A DNA stretch of 64,000 nt, taken from positions 288,997-352,996 of the forward strand of contig CADCXA010000012.1 in the NCBI GenBank assembly GCA_902806565.1. The letters run 5' to 3'. The translations under genes and the position numbers were made by a program. Source of the stretch: Hypoxylon rubiginosum (lineage: Eukaryota > Ascomycota > Sordariomycetes > Xylariales > Hypoxylaceae). The notes beneath the pieces were generated by a model, which saw only the letters and a program-made list of their open reading frames with translations, did not search any database and was not told the DNA's origin. This document shows, piece by piece, positions 21,481-34,214 of this stretch. How positions within the stretch are numbered: position 1 is the stretch's first letter; each line of letters opens with the position of its first letter.

Positions 21481-23844
21481 ATGACTCCCGACGAGATCGA
21501 AGAGCTCTTCCATAACATTCCCGAAGACGAGGAATCAAAAATTCAGATGCTAAAACAAATCCGCGGTACTGTCAAGAAACTGCAAGAAACCAATTCCCCG
21601 GAGCTCGAGGCCTTGGTAGAGAAGATAGGGGATGGAAGTCGACAAGGTACAACCTCCGGCCTCGTCTCCGTAGATTCTCTAACCGCCATCTATTCGGTCT
21701 ACGTAGTCTTTATTTGCACGTATGGAGACCTAACTAACTTCTCTCAGAGCGATGGAGGATACCACTTGGGGAATCCGGGCTGCTAGACTTCTTTCTAACC
21801 CTAGCTAAAGGGGGTGACCAAGACGTCGCAGTTACGGCCCATGCCCTCCGAATCATTGGCAATACTTGCGCAGACCAAGGTCCGGATGCATTATCGCCGG
21901 CCCCCCTTTCATCTCTATACGTGCTGACGTGCCACAGATGAGAATCGGCAGCGAGTCGTCGAGTCGGGCTGCCTGCCCCGGCTCGTCGCAATGCTGGGCC
22001 ACGGCACCTTGGTACGATTCGCTGTCCCAGTCCTGTTCAACATTTGTGTTGATTATGGTGAGGATGAGCAATCGCTCCTAAGAACATGTAAATTCTGACG
22101 CCTTGTCGATCAGAACCCGCCCAGACAGCAGCGTATAAAGCCGGCTTGACTATCTACCTAGTCGATATTATCAGTAGTAAACGCCGGTTGCGGGAAGAGG
22201 CGGCGCCGTACATTAGTTTCGTCTACAAGTTATTTGGCCTTGTAGTGACTCAAGGTAACCAACCCCCTAGTTTGGACTCGTACCCTTCACCACGTCCTTC
22301 TTGAGGCGACTGAAACTGACGGGCTCCAAGAGTTCGAACCCGACTTAGTACCTCTTATAACGCCATTCTGCCTCTTAACCGAGGCACGTACTAGTGTATC
22401 ACCGAGCCTCGATTCATCAGACGACGTCGAGGTTTTCCTAGAGCTGTCATCTGTAGCATTGACATATCTGTCCAGTAAACAACTCCAGGAGAGTTTCCTT
22501 GAGGCCCCTGGTGCCGTCTCACTCTTCTTGGAAGCCTTCCAGACAGCTGCCAAGGAGGACTCTTCCCTCCTACGAGGCGATGACGCTGAGGATCAGGCGC
22601 AGCTGAAGCAGCTTCAGCTGGCATTCACAGAGACCTTGGCTGACCTATCTGCGAACCCTCAATTTGTCGAGACGTGCCCGCTCGATAGCGAGCCGGCCAG
22701 CTTGCTGCTACATTGGGTCTCATTGCCTGCTCATCAAATGCCACTCCAAGCGGCAGCATGTCTGGCCTTAGGCAACATCGCCCGCTCTGATACGCCGAGT
22801 ATCGCTCTGGTTCAGAACATATCAGTGCACAAGGCACTAATCGCCATCCTATCCTCCGACCCATCAGCTACGGATGCTCAGCTGCTACATTCCGTCCTCA
22901 GTTTCTTAAAGAACCTGTCCATCCCCGCGAGCAATAAGCCCATCCTCGGCCACGCAGGGCTACTAGACCATCATGTCCTACCCCGTATCTGGGACCTCGA
23001 CACACAACCTCAGATCCAATTTGACGCTGTATCCCTTGCGCGCCTCCTCCTTGTAAACTGTCCCACTATCGTGCGACGTGTATGCGTCCCTTCCTTAAAC
23101 GCAGACTCTTTATCCTCGCCTCCTAATCGGACACTTCTACACCAGCTAATGGACCTGCATCGAAAGGCGGACCAGGAGCCCACCAAGATGGAAACCGCGC
23201 GTGCGGTGGCCAACGTCTGCCGGGTCCTACACTCGGACAAGCCTGTCGGTTCTTCGCTTCTCCCCGAATCACCGTCGTTGTCATCCTCGTCCTCCGAGGA
23301 AGAAGCTCGGTCGCTACTCCAGGACTTTTACAGCACACACCACGCGCTCGCAGATATATTGGTCTACCTTGGTCTGCAAACCAAGTTCCCAGTCCTGCGG
23401 TCGGAGCTCTGGTTTGTACTGGCTCTAATGGTGCAATCCGCCGAGGGCGCCGCCGTGGTAATACAAGCCATAAATGAGCGGCCCCAAATAGTAAACGCTC
23501 TTGAAGAGGGTGTTACAGGCGAGAAGATGCTAGGCGCAGACCGGGCACCCCAAGACGTAGGCAGTAGCAATCTGTCGGCCGGGTTGGACGACCTCTCGGC
23601 CATAGGCAGCGCCCTAGGTCAACTCGAGCCACAGCAGGTGGACCCAGCGAAGACAGCAACTATGGCTAAAGTTGATCGGGAGAACGGCCTTGTGCTGATC
23701 GCCGAGCTACTGAAACGATATCCCAACGACCTAAATCCTTCAGCAAAGAGTACGTTCAGCCGGATTCTAAAGGCAGGCGGCGAGCTGGTCCTCGGTAATA
23801 GGAATGAGAAAGCACAAACCAGTGACCCAATATCAGGTCAATAG
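21481..23844 (+). CDS. SmgGDS/RAP1GDS1-like armadillo-repeat protein
   Basis: A 690-residue protein from exons 21481-21646, 21748-21879, 21938-22057, 22114-22254 and 22331-23844. All four introns are phase 1 with GT..AG ends and close spacing, and the joined protein is continuous. Starts MTPDEIEELFHNIPEDEESK. From about residue 55 it is a run of helical Arm/HEAT repeats (LLDFFLTLAKGGDQDVAVTA; ESGCLPRLVAMLGHGTLVR; LALGNIARSD; LHSVLSFLKNLSIP; ELWFVLALMVQSAEGA). The acidic Ser-rich loop near SSSSSEEEA is a likely disordered insert. Animal SmgGDS chaperones and exchanges nucleotide on small GTPases with polybasic tails (Rho, Rap, Ras); a similar cytosolic role is plausible here. Last intron: donor 22,255, branch CTGAC at 22,316-22,320, acceptor at 22,330. 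That acceptor is the one I found with both a good branch site and the right frame. Confidence 0.75.
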
Positions 23845-24300
23845 ATAGGCCGTGCTTGAACGGGTAGGTTTTCGGTCGTTGTAAGAGTTCCAAAGTATAT
23901 AGATATAAACCACCGATAGATTACATGGCTTACGCGAGGTCTCGTTCCCCCTAACATTCAGGGGTAGCTTCATCGTTTTACCTAATTACAGGATTATTCA
24001 ACGATTTAGTATGCTAGTATTTCACGTTTCATGTCACCATTTATTCAGGCGTGTGGAGTGTCATGTCGTGTCATGTCCGTTCATTTTCCATTAAGAACGA
24101 CCTAGAGAGAAAACCGGAAGATGCAATAATGCTTGGGTCTTGGCTGTGTGGCGAGAGAAGGATTATCTTTTTCTCTCTCTCCTGGCTGCACAGAAGCCGC
24201 AAGCCAACCCACCATGACCGTCCAACAACACAACGAAAGCAGAACCCTAAGAATGCCGTCCGTACTCCCGTGAAGACTCCATTGGGATTCAGACGTCCTT
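23845..24300. other. Intergenic between convergent genes
   Basis: 456 bp of 3' flank for SmgGDS-like and eL13 genes. Nothing else seen. Confidence 0.5.
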
Positions 24301-25313
24301 CTATTTCTTGTTGGCCTCGGCCTCGGCCTTGTCTTTGGCGCGCTTGTCGCGTACGCCTTGCAGTCTCGCGTCGCTTCGGGCCTTGCGGAGCTTCGCGTAG
24401 GCACCACCCTCGATCGGCTTAGGCATCTCGCTCTTCTTGATCTCTGAGATACCCTCACCAACGGGGATGATGGGAAGGGTGGATGCGAGGGCTGAAACGG
24501 TCTCGGTCTTGCTAAGGTCGATGTCCTTGCTGTCGCCAGCCTTGGGGTGCTTAGCACCCTTGCGGGGGAAGACGATCAATCGGGCCTTGTAGGCCTTAAG
24601 GCGGGCGACGTTAGCGGCGAGAGACTCTTCGCTGAGGTTCTGTCGGCGGTAATCGACGGCGATACCGACGGTGGGTGCAACAAGGCGAGGGATGCCAGCT
24701 TCCTACGTGGATGTTAGGGGTGCGATCCAAATGCTGATGTGCCATAGTAATAATTGAACAAGAGAAAACTCAAACCCCCCCGGCCATAGGGCGTATAAAT
24801 TTGTCGGGATGGGACGTACCTTCAGCTCAGTAAGGGTGAAACCACGTCCAGAACGAAGGCGGCGGTTGTACTTGATCGTCGGGCATCGGACAACGGGTCT
24901 CAGCTTGTCGACAGGTCGGGGAGCAACGGCAGCAGCCTTGGCACGTCGCAGAGAGCGGCGTCGAATCTTCTGGGTCGGCTAGAGGTTCCCATCTCAAGTC
25001 AGAATATCTTCCAAGTCGCGTTGCCCTATGGTGGAAATTTACCTGGTCGAAGTGGGTTCGGACCCGACGCTGCCAATCCTTTCGGAAGTCTACATATTTG
25101 ATCAGTATCGACGGTCTAAAACATGTGGCGAAATCGTTCGATTCATCGTTTGGATGCGGCTTCGGTTGAACATACGGTTGTGCTGAATCTGGTTGTTGTG
25201 CTTGATCGCCTGAGAAAGAATCAATACGTCAGTACCACATTCTTAACAATAAGAATCTACGATATAGATTTATGACATCGTCGCCATTGGTATGGAGGAT
25301 TAAGGCTTACCAT
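24301..25313 (-). CDS. rpl13: 60S ribosomal protein eL13
   Basis: A 214-residue protein from five exons: 25313-25311, 25209-25176, 25089-25043, 24978-24820 and 24702-24301. The first exon is only the ATG; GTAAGC follows at once, and exon 2 continues [11 protein letters not shown]. Joined start [20 protein letters not shown], then RRVRTHFDQ, the basic block [15 protein letters not shown] and [31 protein letters not shown] and the [11 protein letters not shown] region are classic eL13. The C-terminus is Lys-rich (ANKK). It is a structural component of the cytosolic large ribosomal subunit. Four short introns near the 5' end are usual for fungal ribosomal-protein genes. Confidence 0.95.
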
Positions 25314-25477
25314 TGTGACTGATTGCGATCAAGGGTTAGTTGGGGAGTGGAAAGATGATCGTTTATCGCTGGTCGTCTCAATTCTCCAGATTGGAGGTAC
25401 GAAAAATTCCCAAGGGCTAACTAAGGGCTGCGGCTTGACTCAACCCGCACTTTTCGGCAAATTTAATGGAGGGCTTG

Positions 25478-25485
25478 AAAACCCT
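25478..25485. promoter_or_regulatory. Telo-box-like AAACCCTA in the eL13 promoter
   Basis: AAACCCTA about 165 bp upstream of the eL13 ATG. Such telo-box sequences occur in ribosomal-protein promoters of several eukaryotes and can bind Tbf1/TRF-type factors. One match in a short motif is weak evidence. Confidence 0.3.
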
Positions 25486-26058
25486 ACAATTTTAGCGGTG
25501 GCAGAGGTGCGTTTGTGCGTCTTAGTGGCTTGAGAGTTTGGCTAAGCAGGCTAAGCAGGCTAAGCAGCTAAGCACGTGTTTGGAGGGGTCAGGGTAGCAA
25601 TGGCATGGTCTGTGCTTACATCTTATTACCTACATACATGCTTATATGCAAATATACATATATTATTCAGTTACAGGATTAAACTTGGTTAGATAACTCC
25701 CTTACGCCTTACCTGCCATCCAACTTTATACATCGTATCTATGCATTGATTTAATAATCATACCAGCATCTATTCCTTCGGGTTACAATAGAACATAATT
25801 CCTTGAAGGCGCACTGATACCAGCCTTCTTTCATCCTGCTCTGAGTACCCCGTGCCAAATCGCAATAAAAATTTCCTAAAATGCGCCTAAGATTAATAGT
25901 ATGCAACATACCGACTTCAATATGCCCATATATGTATATAGACGATAAACCTTCCTGGTACTTACATAATGGTGGGTCAAGTCACATGTATACATAGCAA
26001 AGACATGTCTTCTTTATAATAATCAATAACTGACGCAAGGTCATCCAATAATTCAAAA
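25486..26058. other. Intergenic with GCTAAGCAG tandem repeat
   Basis: No gene. A three-and-a-half-unit GCTAAGCAG tandem repeat lies at about 25,541-25,574. The rest, up to the tRNA gene, is AT-leaning and featureless. Confidence 0.5.
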
Positions 26059-26175
26059 GCCCTGGTAGCTCAATTGGCTAGAGCGTGGGACTTTTACAGC
26101 CTTGTCCTCTCAGCGCTCTTCTGAAGGATGATGACTAGCAATCCCAAGGTTGCGGGTTCGACCCCCGCCTGGGGC
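26059..26175 (+). tRNA. tRNA-Lys(UUU) with a 44-nt intron
   Basis: The acceptor stem pairs GCCCTGG with CTGGGGC (with G-T wobbles). D-arm GCTC/GAGC. Anticodon stem TGGGA/TCCCA around the loop C-T-TTT-A-A, anticodon TTT at 26,093-26,095. T-arm GCGGG-TTCGACC-CCCGC. An intron interrupts the loop after position 37 (26,097-26,140), the standard position for nuclear tRNA introns. The spliced length is 73 nt before CCA. A T-run at 26,182-26,186 can serve as the RNA polymerase III terminator. The A box (GGTAGCTCAATTGG) and B box (GGTTCGACCCC) are intact. Confidence 0.92.
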
Positions 26176-26522
26176 GTGATACTTTTGTACATTTATTGTC
26201 CATCCGTACCTTTGTCACTGCCTGTGTTCTTCTTTCTAGTTTTTTTTTTGCATCATTTTATATCTCGTGAAGATGAATCACAAGTTACACATAAAACTTC
26301 CAAGGTTGGTACGAGTTATCTGTAATTACGTACCCAGGTAGCTCTTGCGATATTTGGGTAGCTCTTTCTGGCAATCTATATGTACTTATAGTACATGTAG
26401 GTAGGTAAGCTAGGATTCTCCGATTCCCCCGCATTGGGACTTGGGGAAATTCTGAGGTCGCGTCGTTGTTCGATCGATATGTACTCTTTCCATATATTCC
26501 ATATATATCGACATTCAACAAA
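26176..26522. other. Intergenic / 5' leader
   Basis: 347 bp between the tRNA gene and the thioesterase start. T-run near 26,240-26,250 and an ACATGTAGGTAGG run near 26,393-26,405. Confidence 0.45.
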
Positions 26523-28320
26523 ATGACCATCCGACGGCTGCTAACTCTGACCTCCCGTCTTGATACTTTGGGCAAAGCTCGCTTCTACGGCTCCTATCCG
26601 AAGAGATGTCTCCACGACACTGCCCTCCGTCGCACAGACGGGGTGTTTCGCGGTCTCGCTGACAACCGTCTTCCGCGTCCTTGGATAGAGGCGTGGAGGC
26701 TTCAGCAGGAAAAGAAGAATGTAGCATCTGACGAGGCGAGGTCTCAAGAGCGTGATCTTAGTCCGAAGAAAATGAGCGACAGCTACCACAGGGTTGTTCT
26801 TCCTCTTGGTCGCGACCCTTGGCTTAGCGATACGTATATCAACGCTTCTGGTCACATAAGGTCCTCGGCCCGCCCCTCCGCTCGTCTAGATTTTCCACCA
26901 TCTCTGACCGCATAGCTGTATTCTAGGCTGGGGACGATCTTCATGGATTTGGATGCGCTGTCGGGCATCGTCGTCTATAAGCATACAGGCCCTGGGGTCA
27001 CAACCGTGACTGCAGCTCTCGACCGCATCACCATCGCCCACCCGCTAACCGAGATATGTGATCTCGAATACAGCGGGCAGGTCACCTACGCGTCCGGAAG
27101 GAGTAGCGTAGAAATCACCTGCAAGGTTGCGCGGGCGAGGGACGAGGGCGAACCGAGCAAACCCGAGGATGTGCTGCTCACTTGCACCTTCACCATGGTG
27201 GCTTTAGATCCTAACACTAAGAAACCCGTCAATATACCACCTCTGATTTGCTCGAATCCCGAGGAGGAGAAGATCTTCAAAGCTGGCGAGGCTAAAGCCT
27301 TGGCCAAGAAAAGGAAGCTGAAGACGTCGCTGCTGGAAACGGAGCCCAACGACCCCGAGTCGGCTCTCATCCATAAGATTTGGTTGAGACAGGTGGCATA
27401 TCATGACCCAAACAACAGTGTTCGTCAGCCGGCGAACGTAATTTCCATGTCCAGGACCCAGCTGTCCACCGCTTCCATCATGCAGCCTCAATATCGTAAC
27501 AGGCACCAGACAATGGTCTTTGGCGGCTTCCACCTAAAGCAGACCTTTGAGTTGGCCTTCTGCTGCGCTGCGAGTTTTGCACACGCTCGCCCGACTTTCA
27601 TTAGCGCTGACCCTTGTACATTTCGCAATCCAGTCCCCGTTGGTAGCGTGCTGTACCTGACCGCCACTATTGTCTATACGGACCCGCCTCTTCTAGACGA
27701 AGACGGGAGCGAGCCGCAGCAGAAAGACTCGAAGAACCCGGTGACACGCCTACGTATGTACAGTAACATATTGGTCCTCCACTCCCTCCTTTCTCTAGCC
27801 TGTTATGGGAGCCAATATTGCGTGTTGGGAAATGAGTTAGGAGTCGCTACTCTTGAGACTCACATACATTAAGCCGTCGAAAATATCGTATCTAGAGAAG
27901 TAATTACTAACTCCCATTGTTGCAGACGTCAGGGTGGATAGCAAGGTTAGGAATGTTGAGCATGGCATCGCTAAGCCGACGGGCCAGTTTAACTACACCT
28001 TTTCTGTGCCGAAGAGCGTCAAGGTTTTGCCACGTACGTCGCATTCCCTCGCCCCTCTGCCACATTAGCACATCAGCCCTTCGAACACATATTGAGACCA
28101 TGAGCTCGTCGACTCTTGTCCTTGGTCGCTTTAGTATCCTATATGAGAACATCCGTAGATGGGCCACTGACTATAGCGTGCAGATACATACCAAGAGTAT
28201 ATGATGTATATCGATGCGAGGAGAAGGGTGCAGCTCGGGGATGTACAGGACCGCCAGGACCATCCGGACTCGGAGTTACAGCGGCTACAATCAGCTGAGC
28301 ACGTCAACCTTACGGAGTGA
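26523..28320 (+). CDS. ACOT9-type acyl-CoA thioesterase, probably mitochondrial
   Basis: A 469-residue protein from exons 26523-26860, 26927-27753, 27926-28033 and 28184-28320, all with clean GT..AG junctions and frame continuity. The start MTIRRLLTLTSRLDTLGKAR (basic, hydroxylated, no acids until Asp14) looks like a mitochondrial presequence; an in-frame upstream ATG at 26,466 is a less likely start. The protein has two hotdog-type segments. The first contains the substrate-binding helix region RLGTIFMDLDALSGIVVYKH. The second contains NRHQTMVFGGFHLKQTFELAF followed by PVPVGSVLYLTATIVY. This double-hotdog layout is typical of mitochondrial acyl-CoA thioesterases (human ACOT9, fungal relatives), which hydrolyse acyl-CoA to free acid plus CoA. 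The C-terminus YMMYIDARRRVQLGD also fits. Confidence 0.85.
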
Positions 28321-28742
28321 GCCCCGTATGATCTCGAGCGAAGCACCGCCACAGCGAAAACCAATACCAACGATACGAGCAGAGATATAGACTTAGACAA
28401 ACGGAGCGAGCTCTACGGAGGCGCGCTCACTGCCGAGGTAGGTAGTTTCTGGCCGTCGTCACTGTTAGTGAATCTACATATACATACATAGGTGGTATAT
28501 ATGGTAGGTACATCGTCATAATAGATGGGCTCGTAGGGCACGTTTCCTGAGCCGCCACTGCGCCCATCCCTACTATTAAAACGGATGGAATATGACAGAT
28601 ATCGTAGGACAGTAGTATGGAGGGTTGTAATCGATATATTGCGACATCACGTCGTATCTAAAGTCAAGAAGCTTCTGCACCTCGACATATCGAATTCATA
28701 CATGGCCTCTTGTATATGTGCGCATCGTACACTAGCTTCACC
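28321..28742. other. Intergenic between convergent genes
   Basis: 422 bp. A CATACATAGGTGG-type microsatellite lies near 28,480-28,510. Nothing else seen. Confidence 0.45.
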
Positions 28743-30011
28743 TTATATTCCACCCTTGAGCTGCGACAGCTCTCTGTTCTTCCTCACGAATCCATGTCCC
28801 ACCAGAGGCAGATCCCTCTTCTTCAGCTCCTCCTCTATGAGTTTAAATCTTCCGACAGCCTTCTCCCGATCGCCGCGCGTGATGCGCTTCGTCGCGACGG
28901 ACACGTTTGGTAACTGCACTAGGTCCTGGCGGCGCTCTTGGATCTCTTGAGTCACAGTCTTCGGCTTCGGCGGCTTTTGAACGAGATGCAGCAAGGACCG
29001 CACGTCGGTGATGCTTGATAACTGGTGATCGAGCACGAGCTGGCCGGTGAGCTGGAAAATACGCTTCGTAACCTATCGTAATAAGTATCGATGTCAGTTT
29101 GGTGCCTGTTGCTCAGGACAAGGAAGGAGGACTTGTGGGATCTTGAGCAGGGCAAGACTTACAGCGAACCTAATATGGGGATCCGATAGAGAAGCCGCTT
29201 TCCAGTCGTGGCCCCAGGCGTCTTTGTACTTCTGGGCTTCCTCCGCCGAGGGCACCAACTTGTCCAAGGATCCTTCGGTAGTAGACTCGTCGGTTATGCT
29301 AGGCTCGTCCTTCCGATTCAGGGCCTCGAGGACTACAGAGACATCCCCAGCGAGGGACACTGCGCCATTCTCTCCAACATGGATGGCTACCTCCATGAGA
29401 CGATCAAGTTGCTCCCCCCTTATTGGCCAGGCACGCACCAACTCGTCTTCGCGGCCTGCCTGCCTTAGTGCGAACGCCTCTATGACAGCCCGTCGTACGG
29501 AGGCTTCGATAACAGCTGGATCGATAACCTTCTGGGATGGCTGAAAACCCACAAAGTCACTGGACCAATGGTCCTGTTTGTCCCACCAATTCCCCAGGCC
29601 ACCTACGGTTTCCAAGCCGTCTGCCGTCGTGGCGGGAACGTAGCTAGGGTCCGAGACTTCATCTGACCGCTCGGCATGACTACGCTGGGGGGGCGGGACA
29701 TATGTGTATCGGCGCTGATCTTCTGCGGCCTCCAGACCCTCTTCGTCTAACTCGCCAAGCTCCTCTCCGCGAGCTTCTTCTGTTTCGCGGCTGAGGCTTT
29801 GCGAGAGGGGTTGTCTATCGGCCGAGTAAAATCGCGTAAATGTATGATTTTGTAAGCTTGCCGGGGCAGGTCGGCGGTGTGGGGTTGGGGCGATTTGAGA
29901 AGCTGTAGGTTGAGGATGATATTGGCCGACTAAAGGGGCAATTGGAGAACGGGAGGACGAGTTGGATAGACCAAGACCAGATGGCCGTCTTAAACGTGGT
30001 ATCCGTCGCAT
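28743..30011 (-). CDS. mrpl50: Probable mitochondrial large-subunit ribosomal protein mL50
   Basis: A 392-residue protein from exons 30011-29163 and 29072-28743 (90-bp phase-0 intron, GTAAGT donor). The N-terminus MRRIPRLRRPSGLGLSNSSS is a strong mitochondrial-targeting-like sequence. It is followed by a long disordered segment and, from about residue 255, a folded region: YKDAWGHDWKAASLSDPHIR joins TKRIFQLTGQLVLDHQLSSI across the splice, then a basic C-terminus (EEELKKRDLPLVGHGFVRKN). The pattern matches the ribosomal L50/39S family of the mitochondrial large subunit as I remember it. Nucleus-encoded mitoribosomal proteins in fungi often carry such long extensions. Moderate confidence in the exact subunit name; mitochondrial location is better supported. 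Confidence 0.7.
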
Positions 30012-30485
30012 TATTTAACCAATTGGTAAGTCTGGCAGTGGTGGTCTCTTGGGCTTGGGTTCGTTGGTGGTAGAGGTGGTAGGTACATGTAGCTATTGCT
30101 ATTACATATGTACCTAGGTAGGTTTTGGTTTTGGTGTTGGTGTTGGTGTTGGTTTTTTTTTAATGCGAGTTCGCGACAACCAATATTAAAAAAAAAAGTG
30201 ATATGTACTTAACCATACAAACTTACATAATCTGATCACTGATACGGACGTATCGTCCTTTTATTTACATCGTACATCTTATGAGATCATACCTCCCAAT
30301 CCTAAATCCTAAATACCACGAAATGTAATTCTTTTCTTCTAATACGACTTGGTCTTTGCAGTTAAACCCTGACGCTCTCGCCTTCACCCTTCCGTTCCCG
30401 TAGGCCATGTTCTAGCGGTTCCCGCTCGCTGCGATACTCGATATTCGATCCCTATACTTGGTATTCGCCCGATGATAGCGACACG
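30012..30485. promoter_or_regulatory. Divergent promoter region with GGTGTT repeat
   Basis: 474 bp between the divergent mL50 and Cys-rich genes. Contains CCTAGGTAGG at 30,113-30,122 and a TTGGTGT/TTGGTT tandem run at 30,124-30,160. Confidence 0.4.
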
Positions 30486-31093
30486 ATGCGACTTCACCTC
30501 TCTCTACTACTGCTTATAGGGGTCCTTGTTTCCTACGTCGCCGCAGCTTGTGAGCCGGCCTATTTCCGTCCTCTTCGTACGCCCATGTCCCTATTCCAGT
30601 CCGCGAGGCTAACCCATGTCTACCTTTGTTGCTCCTAGCTGCGCCGACATTCTGCAAATGTACCTGCTTCAAGAACAGCACCTTGATTCAGCTCGGTCCC
30701 CAGAGCGACTCCTCCCTCTCCTTTAGCGACCCCAGCTCCGGCGCCTCCCTGTTGCGTTCACTGCCCCTCCAAGACCGCGCCGCCTCCGCTTCTTGCACGC
30801 AATGTACGCGCGCCTTCTGCCTATCCCAGCATCTCCCCATTTGCAAGGATGCCGAGGAGAACGATGTCTTGACCATGTGCTTCCAGCGCGACAGCCGCAA
30901 GGATCAGATAATCGTATGGGGGTTCATCCTAGGTACCACCGGCCTGCTGGGCTGGGCCGCTGCCAAGAGGGTTATCGAGATGCGGGAGGGTAAGAAAGCC
31001 GCCGCCCTGGGACTCTCTAGAGCAAGGGGAGTTGCCCAGGATAGGGGTGTATATGTACCTATCGGCGATGTTAATGCTCAGGCACCAAGGTAG
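30486..31093 (+). CDS. Cys-rich single-pass membrane protein with signal peptide (unknown family)
   Basis: A 172-residue protein from exons 30486-30549 and 30639-31093 (89-bp intron with a GCTAACC branch site). The signal peptide MRLHLSLLLLIGVLVSYVAA ends at exon 1. The lumenal/extracellular part has about eight Cys in CxC, CxxC and CxxxC pairs (FCKCTCFKNST; CTQCTRAFCL; PICKD; MCFQRDS) and one NST sequon. A transmembrane helix follows (IIVWGFILGTTGLLGWAAA), then a 40-residue basic cytosolic tail. The layout is type I. The spacing looks conserved rather than random, but I cannot name the family. It probably acts in the secretory pathway. Its start diverges from mL50. Confidence 0.7.
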
Positions 31094-31478
31094 ATAGATT
31101 CGATATCTCGGTCATACGCATCATTACTTGTAGGCTACCAATTCTCACGCATCTTGAAGAGCTTAAGTGAATTTATAGTATCTATAGGTAGGTAGGTATG
31201 AGGAAACCCCCATATTATTTGTATATATTTAGAGAGAATTGCCTTTTGGATTTTAAGTAGCCGAACCCCTACCTCAACAATCCCCCTTTTTTCTCCCCCT
31301 TTCATTCTGCCTTTCAAACAAATTGCTCGAGGCCGCTATAAGATTTGGCAATACCCAGATACCATACAAGCGACCTTTACCTACACACGCTGCCCTTAGC
31401 AACCTCTGTTTAGATTCAGGTGCGCTCTATTCATCCAGCCCATCTAATGATCCTCATAAGCTATAAGCTCATAATGAT
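31094..31478. other. Intergenic between convergent genes
   Basis: 385 bp. Only a short TAGGTAGGTAGG run near 31,184-31,197. Confidence 0.45.
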
Positions 31479-32918
<1,440 letters not shown>

Positions 32919-34214
32919 CGTCGTGAATGGACAGGCAATGTAGCCGGCTCGGGTTGACGAGTTGGCGAATGAGTAATTTTCTAGGGGGTTAGGTAAGAAT
33001 CCAGCAATAATAGTTGTTTGCTACGGACAATCCGAATAGCGGATAGATGCGTGCTGCGTGATGAAGTAGCCGTAAGTACTAAGAGGAATTCGACCGTCGT
33101 AGTGAGTCAGACTAAGTAGAAGAAAAAAAATAGAAAAAAAGGAAGAAGAAGAAAAAGATTATTGAGGATATGAGAAAAGTTTGCGGGTTCTCGTATTTCC
33201 CCGATTCTAATTCCCGAGACGTTCTTCTCTCCAGTTTCTTAGTTTCCAGATTGCCAAATTCTTCTAAGTTGTAAGTCTTCCTGGAATAAGTGAAAATATC
33301 GAAGCAGACCTGAAAAATTGCCTGACTATTAGAGCATGGACAAGGTTTAAACGAGTTCCGCAAAGGTGAAGAACAAAAGACTACACGTTATGTATGTATA
33401 GGTGAATAAATCGGGTTAGATAGGGTGGACCATTAGACCTAAAAAGTAGTACGTTCATGCAATTACACAAGCAAAAGACTGGGTAAAGACTAGCATTTAG
33501 TAGTGGGGGTTTGAGGGGGAGGGGTCCTTAATTGGTTTTCTCCAATTGGGCTGGGTATTACGTGATGATAATTCTTTTCCATCTTCAATCTTCAAATTAA
33601 TTCAGTTGCCATTTAACAATTGTACGTTTCTTATAGAAAATAGATTGGCAACATCGCAAGAAATGCCCCCCCCCTTTTTTTTTTCCTTTTCTTTTTTTCT
33701 TTTTTTTTTTTTGTCGTGCCTGTTAAGACCTACCAAGTCGACCAACCTTTGTGATAATTACGATGTGCTATGTATCAACTATCCAGGCCCTCTCAGACTC
33801 CATCTGCATACCTACCTCCCAAGTATAAAGGTCAGCCGCTCCAGTCCGGTCCAGTCAAGCATATCCGGATTGCAGTTCTCTCAAGTCAAGTCAATCGAAT
33901 TTGGCTATTACCATTGGATCTCATCGACTAAGACCGATATGACATCCATTAACTTGACTACTTCCTTCCTCCTTTTTCATCGGTTCCATTGAAGATCTCG
34001 TCGAATATGCAGGGGAACATATTTTCATAGATGGAGTGCTCAGGAACCAGCCCTACGGCTAAATACTAACAGGGTAGTAATATAATAACTGCGGAGGCAT
34101 GTTATCCGTCACTCTAAGTCTCAGCATGATCTAATGACAATAAGTATCTAAGCTACCGCTACGAATCTCTCTCCTGTGCCTTAGCAACTCGATTCTCTGT
34201 TAGCTGCCACCAAT
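32919..34214. promoter_or_regulatory. Divergent promoter region with C/T tracts
   Basis: 1.3 kb between divergent DAHP synthase and SGNH esterase genes. Contains A/G-rich (33,120-33,160) and C9/T-rich tracts (33,666-33,712). No gene supported; one chance reading frame there is built on the C/T tract. Confidence 0.45.

Noticed and set aside
22255..22305. Last SmgGDS intron ending at TTGAG (22,305)
   Set aside because: It breaks the frame. The acceptor at 22,330, just after the CTGAC branch site, restores it.
20313..25574. Short tandem repeats (AGGATGGT, GCTAAGCAG) as CRISPR-like arrays
   Set aside because: No unique spacers; simple contiguous microsatellites in a eukaryotic genome.
33546..33992. 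148-codon plus-strand frame between DAHP synthase and esterase
   Set aside because: Its core is translated from the C/T homopolymer tract; no domain or splice support.
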